Below are positions 1 through 9,157 of a stretch of DNA of 64,000 nucleotides, one piece after another. Under the pieces are notes generated by a model. The model saw nothing but the letters and a program-made list of their open reading frames with translations, was not told where the DNA came from and made no database searches. Positions within the stretch are counted from its first letter, which is position 1, and each line of letters starts with the position of its first letter. A program made the translations under genes and the position numbers. The stretch is from Winslowiella arboricola (GTDB taxonomy: Bacteria; Pseudomonadota; Gammaproteobacteria; Enterobacterales; Enterobacteriaceae): assembly GCF_025527015.1 (NCBI RefSeq), contig NZ_JAODIM010000043.1, positions 806,001 to 870,000 of the forward strand. Reading direction: 5' to 3'.

Positions 1-444
1 GTAAGTGCATTTTTCTCTGCACTGCGCTGATGCAAAACATCAATTCACGGCGTGCTGAAAAGTAACCAATATTTTAAGCGCGGCGTATTAAATAAAGTAA
101 ACGCACCAATTCAGTGATAAATAATTTATTATTTTTCATGACTGCACTGATATTGTGCAGTTATATCATTCCAATTCCATAAGTAAACAGTATGGAAGCG
201 TAGGCGTAACGTAAAGCAAAAAAAACTGTCATTTATAAATTTATTATATGGACAGAAATTTAACATTAAATACTGTAAAATCAATAGCATACCACCATGC
301 CTTTTTCTTTACCCCGACTGATTGGAATCTTCTCTATTTGCACCTTAATTAAATTCCGTCGCTTAAAAAAGCATTGCACCTCCATTTTTTAAAGTGATAA
401 AACATTCTCAGTTGATAAATCATTTTCACTTTAAGGGTAAGGTT
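1..444. other. AT-rich non-coding region before the first gene
   Basis: I see no convincing gene here on either strand. The stretch is AT-rich, as expected for a promoter region, and lies directly upstream of the RraA-like gene. It holds one inverted repeat (listed separately). The gene to the left of the window cannot be seen. Confidence 0.6.
141..161. promoter_or_regulatory. Inverted repeat upstream of the RraA-like gene, possible operator
   Basis: ACTGCAC and GTGCAGT form a perfect 7-base inverted repeat around a 7-base spacer. It lies about 285 bases upstream of the first gene of the lactam/hydantoin-type cluster. It could be an operator for the TetR regulator at 8315 or for an unseen neighbour, or a chance palindrome. 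Confidence 0.25.
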
Positions 445-1077
445 ATGTCTCTTGAAACGGCAGATATTCGTATTTCTCCGCTGTGGAATCGTCCGGATAA
501 AAAATGGCTTTCGGCTTTTGCAGCATTCCCGGTAGCGAACATTGGCGATGCCATGGAACGCCTGAGCATGTGCGATGCCGGTATTGCCCCGCTCAACAGC
601 GGCGCCAGTTTCGTTGGCTTCGCCTTCCCGGTGCTGGTCACGGCTGGCGACAACGCCGCGGTGATTAAAGCGCTGGATTACATTCAGCCCGGCGACGTGA
701 TGATGATTAACGGCCAGGGCTATATCGATCGCGCGCTGGTGGGTGAACAACTGACCCAGCGATTCCAGCATGCCGGCGCGACCGCACAGGTAATCGACGG
801 CGCGGTACGCGATCGCAAGGTCATCGAGTCAACCGGTTTAGCCACCTGGTGTCGTGGCATCACACCGGCGGGGCCGTATAAAAATGGTCCGGGCGTGATC
901 GGTGAACCCGTGGCCATCGGCGGCGTGGTCTGTTGCGCCGGCGACATCGTGGTCGGTGACGACGACGGCATCATTATCATTCCATTCTGGCGTGCTGAAA
1001 CGGTGCTGGAAGCGGTGCGCGAGGTGGCGCGACATGAAGCTGAAATGACCGAAGAAGTCACCCGCAAATATCAATAA
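445..1077 (+). CDS. RraA/HMG-aldolase-like protein (4-hydroxy-4-methyl-2-oxoglutarate aldolase family)
   Basis: This 210-residue protein belongs to the RraA-like fold family, which includes 4-hydroxy-4-methyl-2-oxoglutarate/4-carboxy-4-hydroxy-2-oxoadipate aldolases and oxaloacetate decarboxylases. The diagnostic GAVRD segment is present: R122 would bind substrate and D123 the divalent metal. RraA proper, the RNase E inhibitor, is shorter, so an enzyme is more likely. An upstream in-frame start at 394 exists, but AAGGGTAAGG just before 445 supports the start given. It opens a cluster with a transporter, HyuA/HyuB, an SDR and an aminotransferase. I infer that it splits a hydroxylated 2-oxo diacid made by the downstream enzymes, releasing pyruvate or a similar keto acid. 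The exact substrate is unknown. Confidence 0.8.
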   Translation: MSLETADIRISPLWNRPDKKWLSAFAAFPVANIGDAMERLSMCDAGIAPLNSGASFVGFAFPVLVTAGDNAAVIKALDYIQPGDVMMINGQGYIDRALVGEQLTQRFQHAGATAQVIDGAVRDRKVIESTGLATWCRGITPAGPYKNGPGVIGEPVAIGGVVCCAGDIVVGDDDGIIIIPFWRAETVLEAVREVARHEAEMTEEVTRKYQ

Positions 1078-1144
1078 AAAAGATCATGGCGACCGGCGGC
1101 GGCAGGCACTCCGGGATAACTCAACACGATTGCAGGGCAGAACA

Positions 1145-2485
1145 ATGACAAAATCACATGCAGTAACAATGGATTATGCTTTGCCGCAAGATAAGGTGAC
1201 GACCAGTAATGTCGTACGCCGTGCTTCTCTTGCAGGTGGCGTCGGCTCGTTTGTTGAATGGTATGACTATGGCATTTATGGATTGCTGGTCAGCTCTCTG
1301 GTGCTGGTGTTTTCCGCCAGCGATATGAGTACCACCGATTCCGGCCTGATGCTGACTTATGTCGGTTTCACGGTCAGTTTCCTGGTCAGGCCCTTTGGTG
1401 GGGTTATTTGTGGCTACCTGGGTGACAGAATGGGTCGTCAGAAATTACTGGCCATCCTGCTGTTGATGATCTCGCTGGCGACGGCGGCAATCGGCCTGTT
1501 ACCGGGCTACGCCAGCATTGGCTGGGCGGCGCCTGCCTTGCTGATCCTGCTGCGAATTGTGCAGGGCTTCTCGGCTGGCGGCGAAGTCTCCGGGGCCGGT
1601 TCCTTTGTGGCGGAATATGCCGAAGATCATCGCCGCGCCGTGGTGATGTCGCCGCTGGTGATGGGTTCCTTTATTGCACTGTTATTTGGCAGCCTGCTGA
1701 TCAGCGGTTTAATCAACACTTTTGGCGTAGATGCAATGAACAGCTGGCTATGGCGCATCCCCTTCCTGCTGGCGATCCCGATGGCGATGATTGGTGTCTA
1801 TATCCGCACCCGCATCCAGGATACTCCGCACTTCCAGATGGTAAAAGCCAGTAAGCGCGTGGTACGCAACCCCATTCGCGAGGTGCTGACCTCAAAGCGT
1901 CATCTTAAGGCTATCGGCCTGGCGATCACCCTTCCTGCCGTCAACGGGCCGGGTTACTACATCCTGTTTGTCTATATGCCGACGTATCTGCAAAAAGTGA
2001 TGCATTTCCAGCAGGTGCAAAGCCTGATGGTTACCGCCTGCGGATTACTGACCATTGTGGCCGCCATCCCGCTGATGGCATGGCTGTCTGACCGTCTTGG
2101 CCGCCGTCCGTTGCTGATCGCTTCAGCGATTGCCATGGCGCTGCTGGCATGGCCCTGCTTCTGGTTGCTGACGCTGGGGATGATGCCGCTGGCCTGTATG
2201 GCGGCAATGCTGCTGGCCTTTGCCTTTGCCGGTCACGCCGGCGTCATCCAGGCAGCACTGGCGGAGATGTTCCCGACCAACGTGCGCTACAGCGCTTACA
2301 GCATTGGCTTTAACCTCTCTACCGTCATTTTTGGCGGCTCCGCGCCGCTGTTAATGACCTGGCTGATTGGCCTGACCGGCATCGCCAGCATCCCGAGCTA
2401 TATGGTGATCATCACCGCCGCTCTCACCCTGGTCAGCGCACTCTGGCTGAAAGAAACCGCCGGTAAACCACTCAACGATGAGTAA
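1145..2485 (+). CDS. MFS transporter, metabolite:H+ symporter (MHS) type
   Basis: A 446-residue integral membrane protein with about twelve hydrophobic segments. The N-terminal part, GSFVEWYDYGIYG, and the loop GDRMGRQKLL are typical of the MHS family (ProP, KgtP, ShiA), which imports organic acids or zwitterions with protons. A second signature loop, SDRLGRRPLL, marks the start of the second half. A TTG start at 1130 is possible, but the ATG at 1145 fits the family N-terminus better; the ribosome site is weak in both cases. It lies between the RraA-like gene and hyuA-like gene on the same strand, so it probably imports the substrate of this cluster. The substrate cannot be read from sequence. 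Confidence 0.85.
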   Translation: MTKSHAVTMDYALPQDKVTTSNVVRRASLAGGVGSFVEWYDYGIYGLLVSSLVLVFSASDMSTTDSGLMLTYVGFTVSFLVRPFGGVICGYLGDRMGRQKLLAILLLMISLATAAIGLLPGYASIGWAAPALLILLRIVQGFSAGGEVSGAGSFVAEYAEDHRRAVVMSPLVMGSFIALLFGSLLISGLINTFGVDAMNSWLWRIPFLLAIPMAMIGVYIRTRIQDTPHFQMVKASKRVVRNPIREVLTSKRHLKAIGLAITLPAVNGPGYYILFVYMPTYLQKVMHFQQVQSLMVTACGLLTIVAAIPLMAWLSDRLGRRPLLIASAIAMALLAWPCFWLLTLGMMPLACMAAMLLAFAFAGHAGVIQAALAEMFPTNVRYSAYSIGFNLSTVIFGGSAPLLMTWLIGLTGIASIPSYMVIITAALTLVSALWLKETAGKPLNDE

Positions 2486-2526
2486 CTGCCGTAAACAACG
2501 TCATCATTCTGGTATTCGAGGTCAAT

Positions 2527-4614
2527 ATGAAAAACGCATCACCCTGGCGTATAGGGTTTGATATTGGTGGCACCTTCACTGATCTGGTGCTGCTCAATGA
2601 CATTTCCGGCGAAGCACTGCGCCACAAAACGCTGACCACGCCGGAGGATCCTTCGGAAGGCGCTTATACCGGTCTGACCCAACTGACAGAGATGGCAGGA
2701 CTGAAAGCGAGCGATATTCACACCATAACCCACGGCACCACGCTGGCGATTAATGCGCTGCTTGAACGCAGGGGGGCGAAAACCGCGCTGGTGGTAACGC
2801 GGGGTTTTCGCGATGTACTGGTGCTGGGACGTGAATACCGTTATGACATCTATGATCTCAACGGCGCGCCCGCCCAGCCGCTGATACCACGCTCGCAGGC
2901 TTATGAGATTAATGAAAGGGTTACCGCCAGCGGCGAGATTATCACGCCCCTCGATGCGGCGGAGGTGGTGAGGTTAGCGGCCGATCTTCGCGCTAAAGGT
3001 TATGAAGCGGTCGCCGTACTCTGTATGCATGCCTATGCCTGGCCGGACCATGAGAACCAGATTGAAGCGATTCTGACCGCCGAACTGCCCGGCGTCTCAA
3101 TTTCAGTCTCACATAAAGTCTCCCGCGAGATCCGCGAATATGACCGTGGGGTGCTGACGGCGATGAACGCCTTTGTCCAGCCCAAAGCCCGTCGCTATAT
3201 GGCGCGCCTGGAGAACAAACTGCGCGCAGGGGGGTTTACCTGCGAGTGGCTGGTGATGGGCTCGAACGGTGGTCTGATGGCGCCACAGGTGGCGGCGGAC
3301 TATCCGACACGGATTATCGAATCCGGCCCCGCTGGCGGTATCGTCGCCACCGCGGCTTTCGCCCGTGCCAACCACGAACATCAGGTACTGGCATTTGATA
3401 TGGGCGGCACCACCGCGAAAGCCTGTGTGGTGCGCGACGGTGAACCTTCTATCACCACCGATTATGAAGTGGGTCGCGCGGACCGCTTGCTGAAAGGCAG
3501 CGGTCTGCCGGTCAAGTTGCCGGTTGTCGATATGATCGAAATCGGCGCTGGCGGCGGCAGCATTGCCCGCGTTGACTCGCTCGGTCTGCTTGAAATTGGC
3601 CCGGAGAGCGCCAGCGCCTGGCCCGGCCCGGCCTGCTATGGCCGTGGCGGCGAACAACCGACGGTCACTGACGCCAATCTGGTGCTGGGATTACTGGATC
3701 CTGATGCGTTCCTCGGCGGCCGCATGCAGCTTGACGTGGCAGCGGCTCGCCAGGCGATCCGGCGGATAGCGCACCCCCTGGGACTCAGCATTGAGGATGC
3801 CGCCTGGGGCATCCATGAAGTGGCTAACAGCAAAATGTCTGAAGCGCTGCGAACCCATTCTGTGGAGAAAAATGTCAGCCCGTCACAAATGATGATGCTG
3901 GCATTTGGCGGCGCGGGTCCGAGTCACGCCTGGTCACTGGCGAAACAGCTCAGCGTGAAGCGCGTCTGTTTCCCGAATGGCGCGGGTGTCTATTCTGCTT
4001 TCGGACTGCTTACCGCCCCACCGAGTGCCGACTTTGTTCGCAGCGATCGCTGTCGCCTGCTGGCTGGCATTGATATCGCCCGTATCAACGCGCTGTTCGC
4101 CGAAGGATTTGACGAAGCCTTTACTACGCTGGCCGCCGCAAATGTTGATCCCGCCAGCGCCACGCAGCAAAAACTCGCCGGGGTGCGTTATATCGGTCAG
4201 GGCTCTGAACTGACCGTGACGCTGCCGCCTGCCTTCCTGCAAGAAGGCGATACCGCGGCGCTGGTAGATGCGTTTGAAGCCGCCCATCTGGCGCGCTTTG
4301 GCCGCATCCTGTCAGGCCAGGGAGTGGAAGTGGTCAACTGGCGCGGCCGGGTACAGACCACGCCACCGAAACTGAATACCACTGACAAGTTGCAGCAGCC
4401 TGAAGCGGACGCCAGAGAAAAAACCTTGCAGGTTTATCTTGGCCGCGAGCAGGGTTACCGCCCCTGCCGCGTGATCCCCCGCAGCCTGTTGGTAAGCGGT
4501 GAATCGGTGCATGGCCCGGCGTTATTGCAGGAAAAAGAGTGTGCGATCTATATCGGTCCAGGCGCGACGGCAAAGCTGGATGAGCAAGGCAATATTTTGA
4601 TGGAGCTGAACTAA
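2527..4614 (+). CDS. Hydantoinase/oxoprolinase subunit A (HyuA family)
   Basis: This 695-residue protein has the HyuA layout: an N-terminal hydant_A_N domain beginning FDIGGTFTDLVL, the HGTTLAINALLERRGA motif near residue 75, and a second ATPase-type half with FDMGGTTAKACVV near residue 297 and IESGPAGG just before it. These actin-like phosphate-binding motifs fit ATP-dependent ring opening of five-membered lactams or hydantoins (5-oxoprolinase, N-methylhydantoinase); acetone carboxylase beta subunits are related. GAGGTCA precedes the ATG. Its stop overlaps the start of the HyuB gene by one base (TAATG), indicating translational coupling and a two-subunit enzyme. Substrate specificity within the family cannot be decided by eye. 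Confidence 0.9.
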   Translation: MKNASPWRIGFDIGGTFTDLVLLNDISGEALRHKTLTTPEDPSEGAYTGLTQLTEMAGLKASDIHTITHGTTLAINALLERRGAKTALVVTRGFRDVLVLGREYRYDIYDLNGAPAQPLIPRSQAYEINERVTASGEIITPLDAAEVVRLAADLRAKGYEAVAVLCMHAYAWPDHENQIEAILTAELPGVSISVSHKVSREIREYDRGVLTAMNAFVQPKARRYMARLENKLRAGGFTCEWLVMGSNGGLMAPQVAADYPTRIIESGPAGGIVATAAFARANHEHQVLAFDMGGTTAKACVVRDGEPSITTDYEVGRADRLLKGSGLPVKLPVVDMIEIGAGGGSIARVDSLGLLEIGPESASAWPGPACYGRGGEQPTVTDANLVLGLLDPDAFLGGRMQLDVAAARQAIRRIAHPLGLSIEDAAWGIHEVANSKMSEALRTHSVEKNVSPSQMMMLAFGGAGPSHAWSLAKQLSVKRVCFPNGAGVYSAFGLLTAPPSADFVRSDRCRLLAGIDIARINALFAEGFDEAFTTLAAANVDPASATQQKLAGVRYIGQGSELTVTLPPAFLQEGDTAALVDAFEAAHLARFGRILSGQGVEVVNWRGRVQTTPPKLNTTDKLQQPEADAREKTLQVYLGREQGYRPCRVIPRSLLVSGESVHGPALLQEKECAIYIGPGATAKLDEQGNILMELN

Positions 4615-6296
4615 TGACTTCTGCATCCCCTGATAATTTGAAATTTCTCGATGATCCGATCAGCCTGCGTATTACCTGGGACCGTCTGGTCAGTATTTCG
4701 GAAGAGGCCGCAGCAACCCTGGTCAATATGGCGTTTTCCAGCATTATCCGCGAGGTCGGCGATTACTCCTGTCTGCTGATGGATGCCAGCGGCAATTCGC
4801 TGGCCCAGCCGAAAACCAGTGTGCCGGTCTTTATCGGCACCCTGCCGGCAACGGTTCGTCATCTGCTGGCAAAATTCCCGGCAGAGACGCTGAAACCCGG
4901 TGACAGTCTGATCACCAACGATCCCTGGCTGGGTACCGGTCATCTGAATGATGTCACCGTAGTGACGCCGGTATTCCGTAACGGGACACTGGTGGCCTTT
5001 ACCGGCGCGGCTGCGCATATGTCTGATATCGGCGGCTCGCTCAATATGGGCTCATCGCGCGATATGTTTGAGGAAGGCTTTCTTATCCCGCCCAGCAAAC
5101 TGATGATTGCGGGCGAGATTAACCAGCAGTTGCTTGACCTGTTTCTGGCTAACGTTCGTTCACCCGATCAGGTCGAGGGCGATCTTCATGCCATGCTGGC
5201 AGCCAACCAGATTGGCGCCAGGGGTCTGCTCGGACTGATGGATGATTTGCAGCTGGAATCGGTGTCGCCGCTGGCAGAAAAAATTCATACGCTGACGGAA
5301 AACGCGATGCGCAAAGCTATCGAGGCGGTGCCTGATGGTCGTTATGAAGCCGCTGTCGATATCGGCGATTATGAAGGCGATATCCATCTTCAGGTCGCGG
5401 TTATCGTTGCTGGCAGCACGATTGTGATCGACTACGCCGGTTCATCAGCAGAGTCATTATTTGGCAGTAACTGTCCGATGTCGTTCACTTATGCCTACAG
5501 CGTCTATCCGCTGAAATGTCTGCTGGAACCCAACCTGCCTAATAACGAAGGTTGTTTCAGATCGATCACCGTCACTGCGCCGGAAGGCTCGATTGCCAAC
5601 GCGCGTCCCCCCTGTGCGGTTGAAATGCGCAATCGTGTCGGCCATATGGCGCACGCGGCGATCTTTACTGCGTTGTCTGCAATCATGCCTGAGCGGGTGA
5701 TGGGCCACTCCGGCAGCGCGCCGGTAACCTGTGACGTCTTCGCCGGTCAGTTTGATGACGGCAGACGCTTTGTCGAAAGCCTGTGTGTTAACGGTGGCAC
5801 CGGCGCTCGTCCGTCGGCTGACGGCATTGTCACCGGTTTCCCGGGCAATATGTCATCGACGCCGGTTGAACTGATTGAGTCCGCCACGCCGCTGCTGTTT
5901 CTGGAAAAAGCCATTGTGCCTGATTCCGGCGGCGCAGGACGTTACCGCGGCGGCGTTGCTCAACGCATGGTGATCCGTAATACCAGTCAATACCCCCTCT
6001 CCCACAGCATGTTCTATTCACGTCAAAAACACGCAGCTGAAGGCGTGCTGGGTGCGGCGTCAGGCGCGCCTAACACCGTGGCGATTAATGGCGAATCGCT
6101 GGCCAAACCGGTTGGTCGTCACGATGTTTTCCCTGGTGATGAAGTGACCATTCAGATGCCAGGCGGCGGTGGAAAAATGCCGGTCGACGAGCGTGATATT
6201 CAGGCCATTCTGTGGGATCTGCAGGAAGGCTATATCACTGAAGCGGGCGCACAGCGTGATTACGGTATTGATATTAAAAAGTTAATCAGAGGATAA
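4614..6296 (+). CDS. Hydantoinase/oxoprolinase subunit B (HyuB family)
   Basis: A 560-residue HyuB/hydantoinase_B protein, the partner of the preceding HyuA. Family features are visible: the opening DPISLRITWDRLVSISEE, the LITNDPWLGTGHLNDVTV block, AAHMSDIGG, and the glycine-rich FPGDEVTIQMPGGGG segment near the C-terminus. Length and order match two-gene ATP-dependent hydantoinases and prokaryotic 5-oxoprolinase-like enzymes; eukaryotic 5-oxoprolinase fuses both parts. It starts inside the stop of subunit A, and the SDR gene starts four bases after it. The N-methylhydantoinase or acetone carboxylase branches cannot be excluded, but no gamma subunit of acetone carboxylase lies nearby. Confidence 0.9.
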   Translation: MTSASPDNLKFLDDPISLRITWDRLVSISEEAAATLVNMAFSSIIREVGDYSCLLMDASGNSLAQPKTSVPVFIGTLPATVRHLLAKFPAETLKPGDSLITNDPWLGTGHLNDVTVVTPVFRNGTLVAFTGAAAHMSDIGGSLNMGSSRDMFEEGFLIPPSKLMIAGEINQQLLDLFLANVRSPDQVEGDLHAMLAANQIGARGLLGLMDDLQLESVSPLAEKIHTLTENAMRKAIEAVPDGRYEAAVDIGDYEGDIHLQVAVIVAGSTIVIDYAGSSAESLFGSNCPMSFTYAYSVYPLKCLLEPNLPNNEGCFRSITVTAPEGSIANARPPCAVEMRNRVGHMAHAAIFTALSAIMPERVMGHSGSAPVTCDVFAGQFDDGRRFVESLCVNGGTGARPSADGIVTGFPGNMSSTPVELIESATPLLFLEKAIVPDSGGAGRYRGGVAQRMVIRNTSQYPLSHSMFYSRQKHAAEGVLGAASGAPNTVAINGESLAKPVGRHDVFPGDEVTIQMPGGGGKMPVDERDIQAILWDLQEGYITEAGAQRDYGIDIKKLIRG

Positions 6297-6300
6297 AACG

Positions 6301-7110
6301 ATGCAGTCACTGAAGGGTAAAGTTGTCGTTGTCACGGGTGCCGGAAGCGGAATCGGTAAAGCCGCCGCCGCAGGTTTTGCGGCTCGCGGCGCCAGCGTGG
6401 TGCTGGTTGGGCGTCGTCAGGAGGTTCTTACCACGCTGGTAACTGAATTGCGCGCTCAGGGCGGCAAGGCCTGGTCCTGTGCAACGGATATCACCAGCCA
6501 ACAACAGGTCGCAGCCCTGATCAGCTTCGTTGGCAATGAAATTGGGCCGATTGATATTCTGGTCAATAACGCTGGCAGCGCCAGCAATACGCTGAACGCT
6601 CGCTGGATTGAGGAGGCTGAATGGCAACAGGTGCAGGATGTGAACCTGAAGGCGGTTTTTCTGCTGACCCAGGCGGTTCTGCCGGAGATGCTTAGCCGTA
6701 AAAGCGGCACCATTATCACGGTGTCATCACTGGCCGCATTGCGACCCAATCTGCTCGGTGGCGCTGCCTATGGCGCAGCCAAAGCCGGGGTGCGTAACTT
6801 TATGACTTACCTGCATAACACCTTTCGTAATGATGGCATACGTTCGACCTGTATTCTGCCCGGTGAGGTGAATACGCCAATAATGGATAACCGCGCCAAC
6901 CCGCCACAGCAAAGCGTCCGCGATAATATGGTGCAACCGGAAGATGTGGCGGAAGCCATTATGCTATGCGCCTGCCTGCCAGCACGCACGGTTATCGAAG
7001 AGCTTGTTGTCGCCCCGACGTTCCAGCGCGATATCAGCAGCGACCTTGAGAGCAGCCGCTGGAAAAATGCGCCGCCGGAATCTGTTGCCGAACGTGAAAA
7101 CCACCTCTGA
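6301..7110 (+). CDS. Short-chain dehydrogenase/reductase (SDR)
   Basis: A 269-residue classical SDR. The N-terminal nucleotide-binding motif TGAGSGIG, the NNAG motif, the catalytic Ser in TVSSLAAL and the YGAAK segment (Tyr-x3-Lys) are all present, so the enzyme should be active with NAD(H) or NADP(H). It starts four bases after the HyuB gene and ends 21 bases before the aminotransferase, inside one apparent operon. I infer that it interconverts a hydroxyl and a keto group on the lactam-derived intermediate. The substrate is unknown. The C-terminus is slightly longer than the usual 250 residues. Confidence 0.88.
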   Translation: MQSLKGKVVVVTGAGSGIGKAAAAGFAARGASVVLVGRRQEVLTTLVTELRAQGGKAWSCATDITSQQQVAALISFVGNEIGPIDILVNNAGSASNTLNARWIEEAEWQQVQDVNLKAVFLLTQAVLPEMLSRKSGTIITVSSLAALRPNLLGGAAYGAAKAGVRNFMTYLHNTFRNDGIRSTCILPGEVNTPIMDNRANPPQQSVRDNMVQPEDVAEAIMLCACLPARTVIEELVVAPTFQRDISSDLESSRWKNAPPESVAERENHL

Positions 7111-7131
7111 TCCCATTTTATAAGGTACAGC

Positions 7132-8283
7132 ATGTCATCTTCTCTGTTTAAGGCCGCTGAGGCGGTATTACGTGTCGAACGCAACTCAATGCGTGTGCAA
7201 CAACCGGCATCAACCGGCGATATGGTGTCGCTGGCAATGGGCGAGCCTGATTTCGACACGCCACCACGTATTGTGCAGGCGGCGGTAGAGGCACTGAACG
7301 CCGGTTTTACCCATTATGCGCCGCTGCTGGGGGATAGTGCGCTCTGTCAGGCGCTGGCGTACGAGGTTTCCGGGCAGAGTGGCAATGCGGTAAAAGCGGA
7401 CGAGATCCTGGTGACCCACGGCGGAACGGCCGGACTGGCCGCGGCGATCCTGTCCATCGTCAATCCCGGCGATCGGGTGGTTATCCCGGACCCCACCTAC
7501 TCGCTGTATGCTGATTTGGTCAATATGGCGGGCGGGATTTGCGTACCCATGCCCTGCCGTGCTGACCTGCACTGGGATCTGGATCGTCTGGCGCTGGCGC
7601 TTGAAGACGCCAGACTGTTTATCTTCTGCAACCCGGGCAATCCAACCGGTATCGTCCATAGCCGTGAAGAGATTGAGACACTCGGTAAGCTGGTGAAGCG
7701 TTACGATACGCTGGTTATCGCCGACGAAGCCTACAGTGATCTGGTATTTACCGATCGTCCATTTACGTCGGTTTTGCAGGTCGCCGCATTCCAGGGGCGT
7801 ACCCTCTATTGCCAGACATTTTCCAAAAGTTATGCCATGACCGGCTGGCGCGTGGGCTATCTGGCCGGACCGGCAGCGATGATTAAAGCCGCCGCCCGTG
7901 TTCATAATACGGTGAACGGCTCCGTTAACAGTGCGGTGCAGCGAGCAGCGCTGGTGGCTATCCGCGAGTGCAAAGATGACGTCAAACGAATGTATGATAT
8001 CTATCGTGAACGTCGCCAGCTGATGATAACCGGCTTGCAGGCTATCCCAGAGCTGAGCCTCAACCAACCGGAGGGGGCGTTTTACTGCTTCCCGTCATAC
8101 TCGTTGCCGGTTCCGGCGATTGATATGGTGGCATTACTGCGTGAACAGGGTATTGCCGTCAGGCCTGGCAGTGAATTTGGCGCCGCAGGCGAAGGCCATA
8201 TTCGTCTTTCGTATGCGGCCAGCAGTGAAGCGATTGCAGAGGGCATTCGCCGCCTGAAGCGTGGTCTGGCGGGGCTTAAGTAA
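7132..8283 (+). CDS. PLP-dependent class I/II aminotransferase
   Basis: A 383-residue fold-type I aminotransferase of the AspC/PatA group. Visible are the substrate-loop MGEPDFDTP, the FCNPGNPTG motif, IADEAYSDL with the cofactor-binding Asp and Tyr, and the Schiff-base lysine K232 in FSKSYAMTGWRVGY. The C-terminal RPGSEFG and RLSY contain the arginine that binds the substrate carboxylate. In this operon it most plausibly removes the amino group of an amino acid released by HyuA/HyuB, giving the 2-oxo acid that the RraA-like aldolase could cleave. That pathway order is inference. The upstream ATTTTATAAGGTACAGC supplies an AAGG ribosome site. Confidence 0.88.
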   Translation: MSSSLFKAAEAVLRVERNSMRVQQPASTGDMVSLAMGEPDFDTPPRIVQAAVEALNAGFTHYAPLLGDSALCQALAYEVSGQSGNAVKADEILVTHGGTAGLAAAILSIVNPGDRVVIPDPTYSLYADLVNMAGGICVPMPCRADLHWDLDRLALALEDARLFIFCNPGNPTGIVHSREEIETLGKLVKRYDTLVIADEAYSDLVFTDRPFTSVLQVAAFQGRTLYCQTFSKSYAMTGWRVGYLAGPAAMIKAAARVHNTVNGSVNSAVQRAALVAIRECKDDVKRMYDIYRERRQLMITGLQAIPELSLNQPEGAFYCFPSYSLPVPAIDMVALLREQGIAVRPGSEFGAAGEGHIRLSYAASSEAIAEGIRRLKRGLAGLK

Positions 8284-8314
8284 CCACAGGTCGTCACAGG
8301 AACCAGAACCGATA

Positions 8315-8935
8315 ATGACGGGAAAAATGATGCGCAGTGATACCGAAAGAAATCGCAGGAATCTTATCCAGGCCGCGGCCAGATTGTTTGAGCGATCCGA
8401 CACGCCGATAAGCATGACGGAAATTGCCAGCGAAGCCGGTGTTTCCGTGGCGACCGCCTATCGTCAGTTTACTTCGGTAGAAGAAGTGCTGAATACTTAC
8501 CGTCAGGAAGTGGGCCAGCTGCTGCTGGAGTACAGCCAGCAGCAACAGTGCGATGGACTGCAGAAACTGGAGCGGGTCAGCCGTTACTGGATCAGGCTGG
8601 TGCGCGAACGCGGCGCCGCAATGGTGCCAATGCGCAACCGGCGTGGTTACCTGGAACGTTTATGGGAAGGCGCTGAATACCTGCTGGTTCAGGCCAATGC
8701 GGTACGTCCGGCACTGCGCGAAGCGATGGAAGAGATGGATCTGCCGGATATTGGTGATAAAGCCGTTTTCCTCTGGAATATCCTGTTTGACCCGCGAGAG
8801 ATATTCGACCTGCTCGATACCGTCGGTCTGACGGAGAAACAGGTGGGCAGCCAGCTGATGTCCGTTCTGGTCGGTGGCCTGCGGGGTTTTGCTACAGCCA
8901 ATGAATTCACCACCGGCGCCTGCCGCAGCAAATAA
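8315..8935 (+). CDS. TetR/AcrR family transcriptional regulator
   Basis: A 206-residue regulator with an N-terminal TetR helix-turn-helix (ISMTEIASEAGVSVATAYRQF, about residues 30-52) and a helical ligand-binding C-terminal part. A GTG start at 8261 would overlap the aminotransferase. The ATG at 8315 is preferred because AGGA lies upstream and because TetR proteins start shortly before the RN-x-ILDAA-like helix, here RRNLIQAAARLFE. It closes the cluster and is the obvious candidate for its regulator, probably responding to a pathway intermediate. Confidence 0.85.
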   Translation: MTGKMMRSDTERNRRNLIQAAARLFERSDTPISMTEIASEAGVSVATAYRQFTSVEEVLNTYRQEVGQLLLEYSQQQQCDGLQKLERVSRYWIRLVRERGAAMVPMRNRRGYLERLWEGAEYLLVQANAVRPALREAMEEMDLPDIGDKAVFLWNILFDPREIFDLLDTVGLTEKQVGSQLMSVLVGGLRGFATANEFTTGACRSK

Positions 8936-8973
8936 TCCCGCCGTATCAGCAACCCGCCAGGGTATCGACGATC

Positions 8974-9002
8974 ACGCCAGTGCGTTCTGCGCTGGCGTTT
9001 CT
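8974..9002 (+). terminator. Hairpin with T-rich tail after the TetR gene
   Basis: ACGCCAGTGC pairs with GCGCTGGCGT (ten pairs, one G-T) across a five-base loop and is followed by a short T-rich stretch. It lies 38 bases after the TetR stop and probably ends the catabolic cluster. Confidence 0.55.
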
Positions 9003-9157
9003 GCCAGGTCGTGAGCAGCCAGAGAGAATAACAACGTGCTGCACAGAGAATTGTCCATTTCTTAGTCTATGATTATTGGTGGTATGTCGCCTGAGGCTGC
9101 AACCACCATTACGTGCTGTCGTCCACTACTCACTGCTGGATCAAAAGAGGCCATTGC

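Noticed and set aside
7210..8067. A 285-codon minus-strand frame inside the aminotransferase gene
   Set aside because: Antisense shadow; no ribosome site or recognisable motif, and the plus-strand gene has all catalytic residues.
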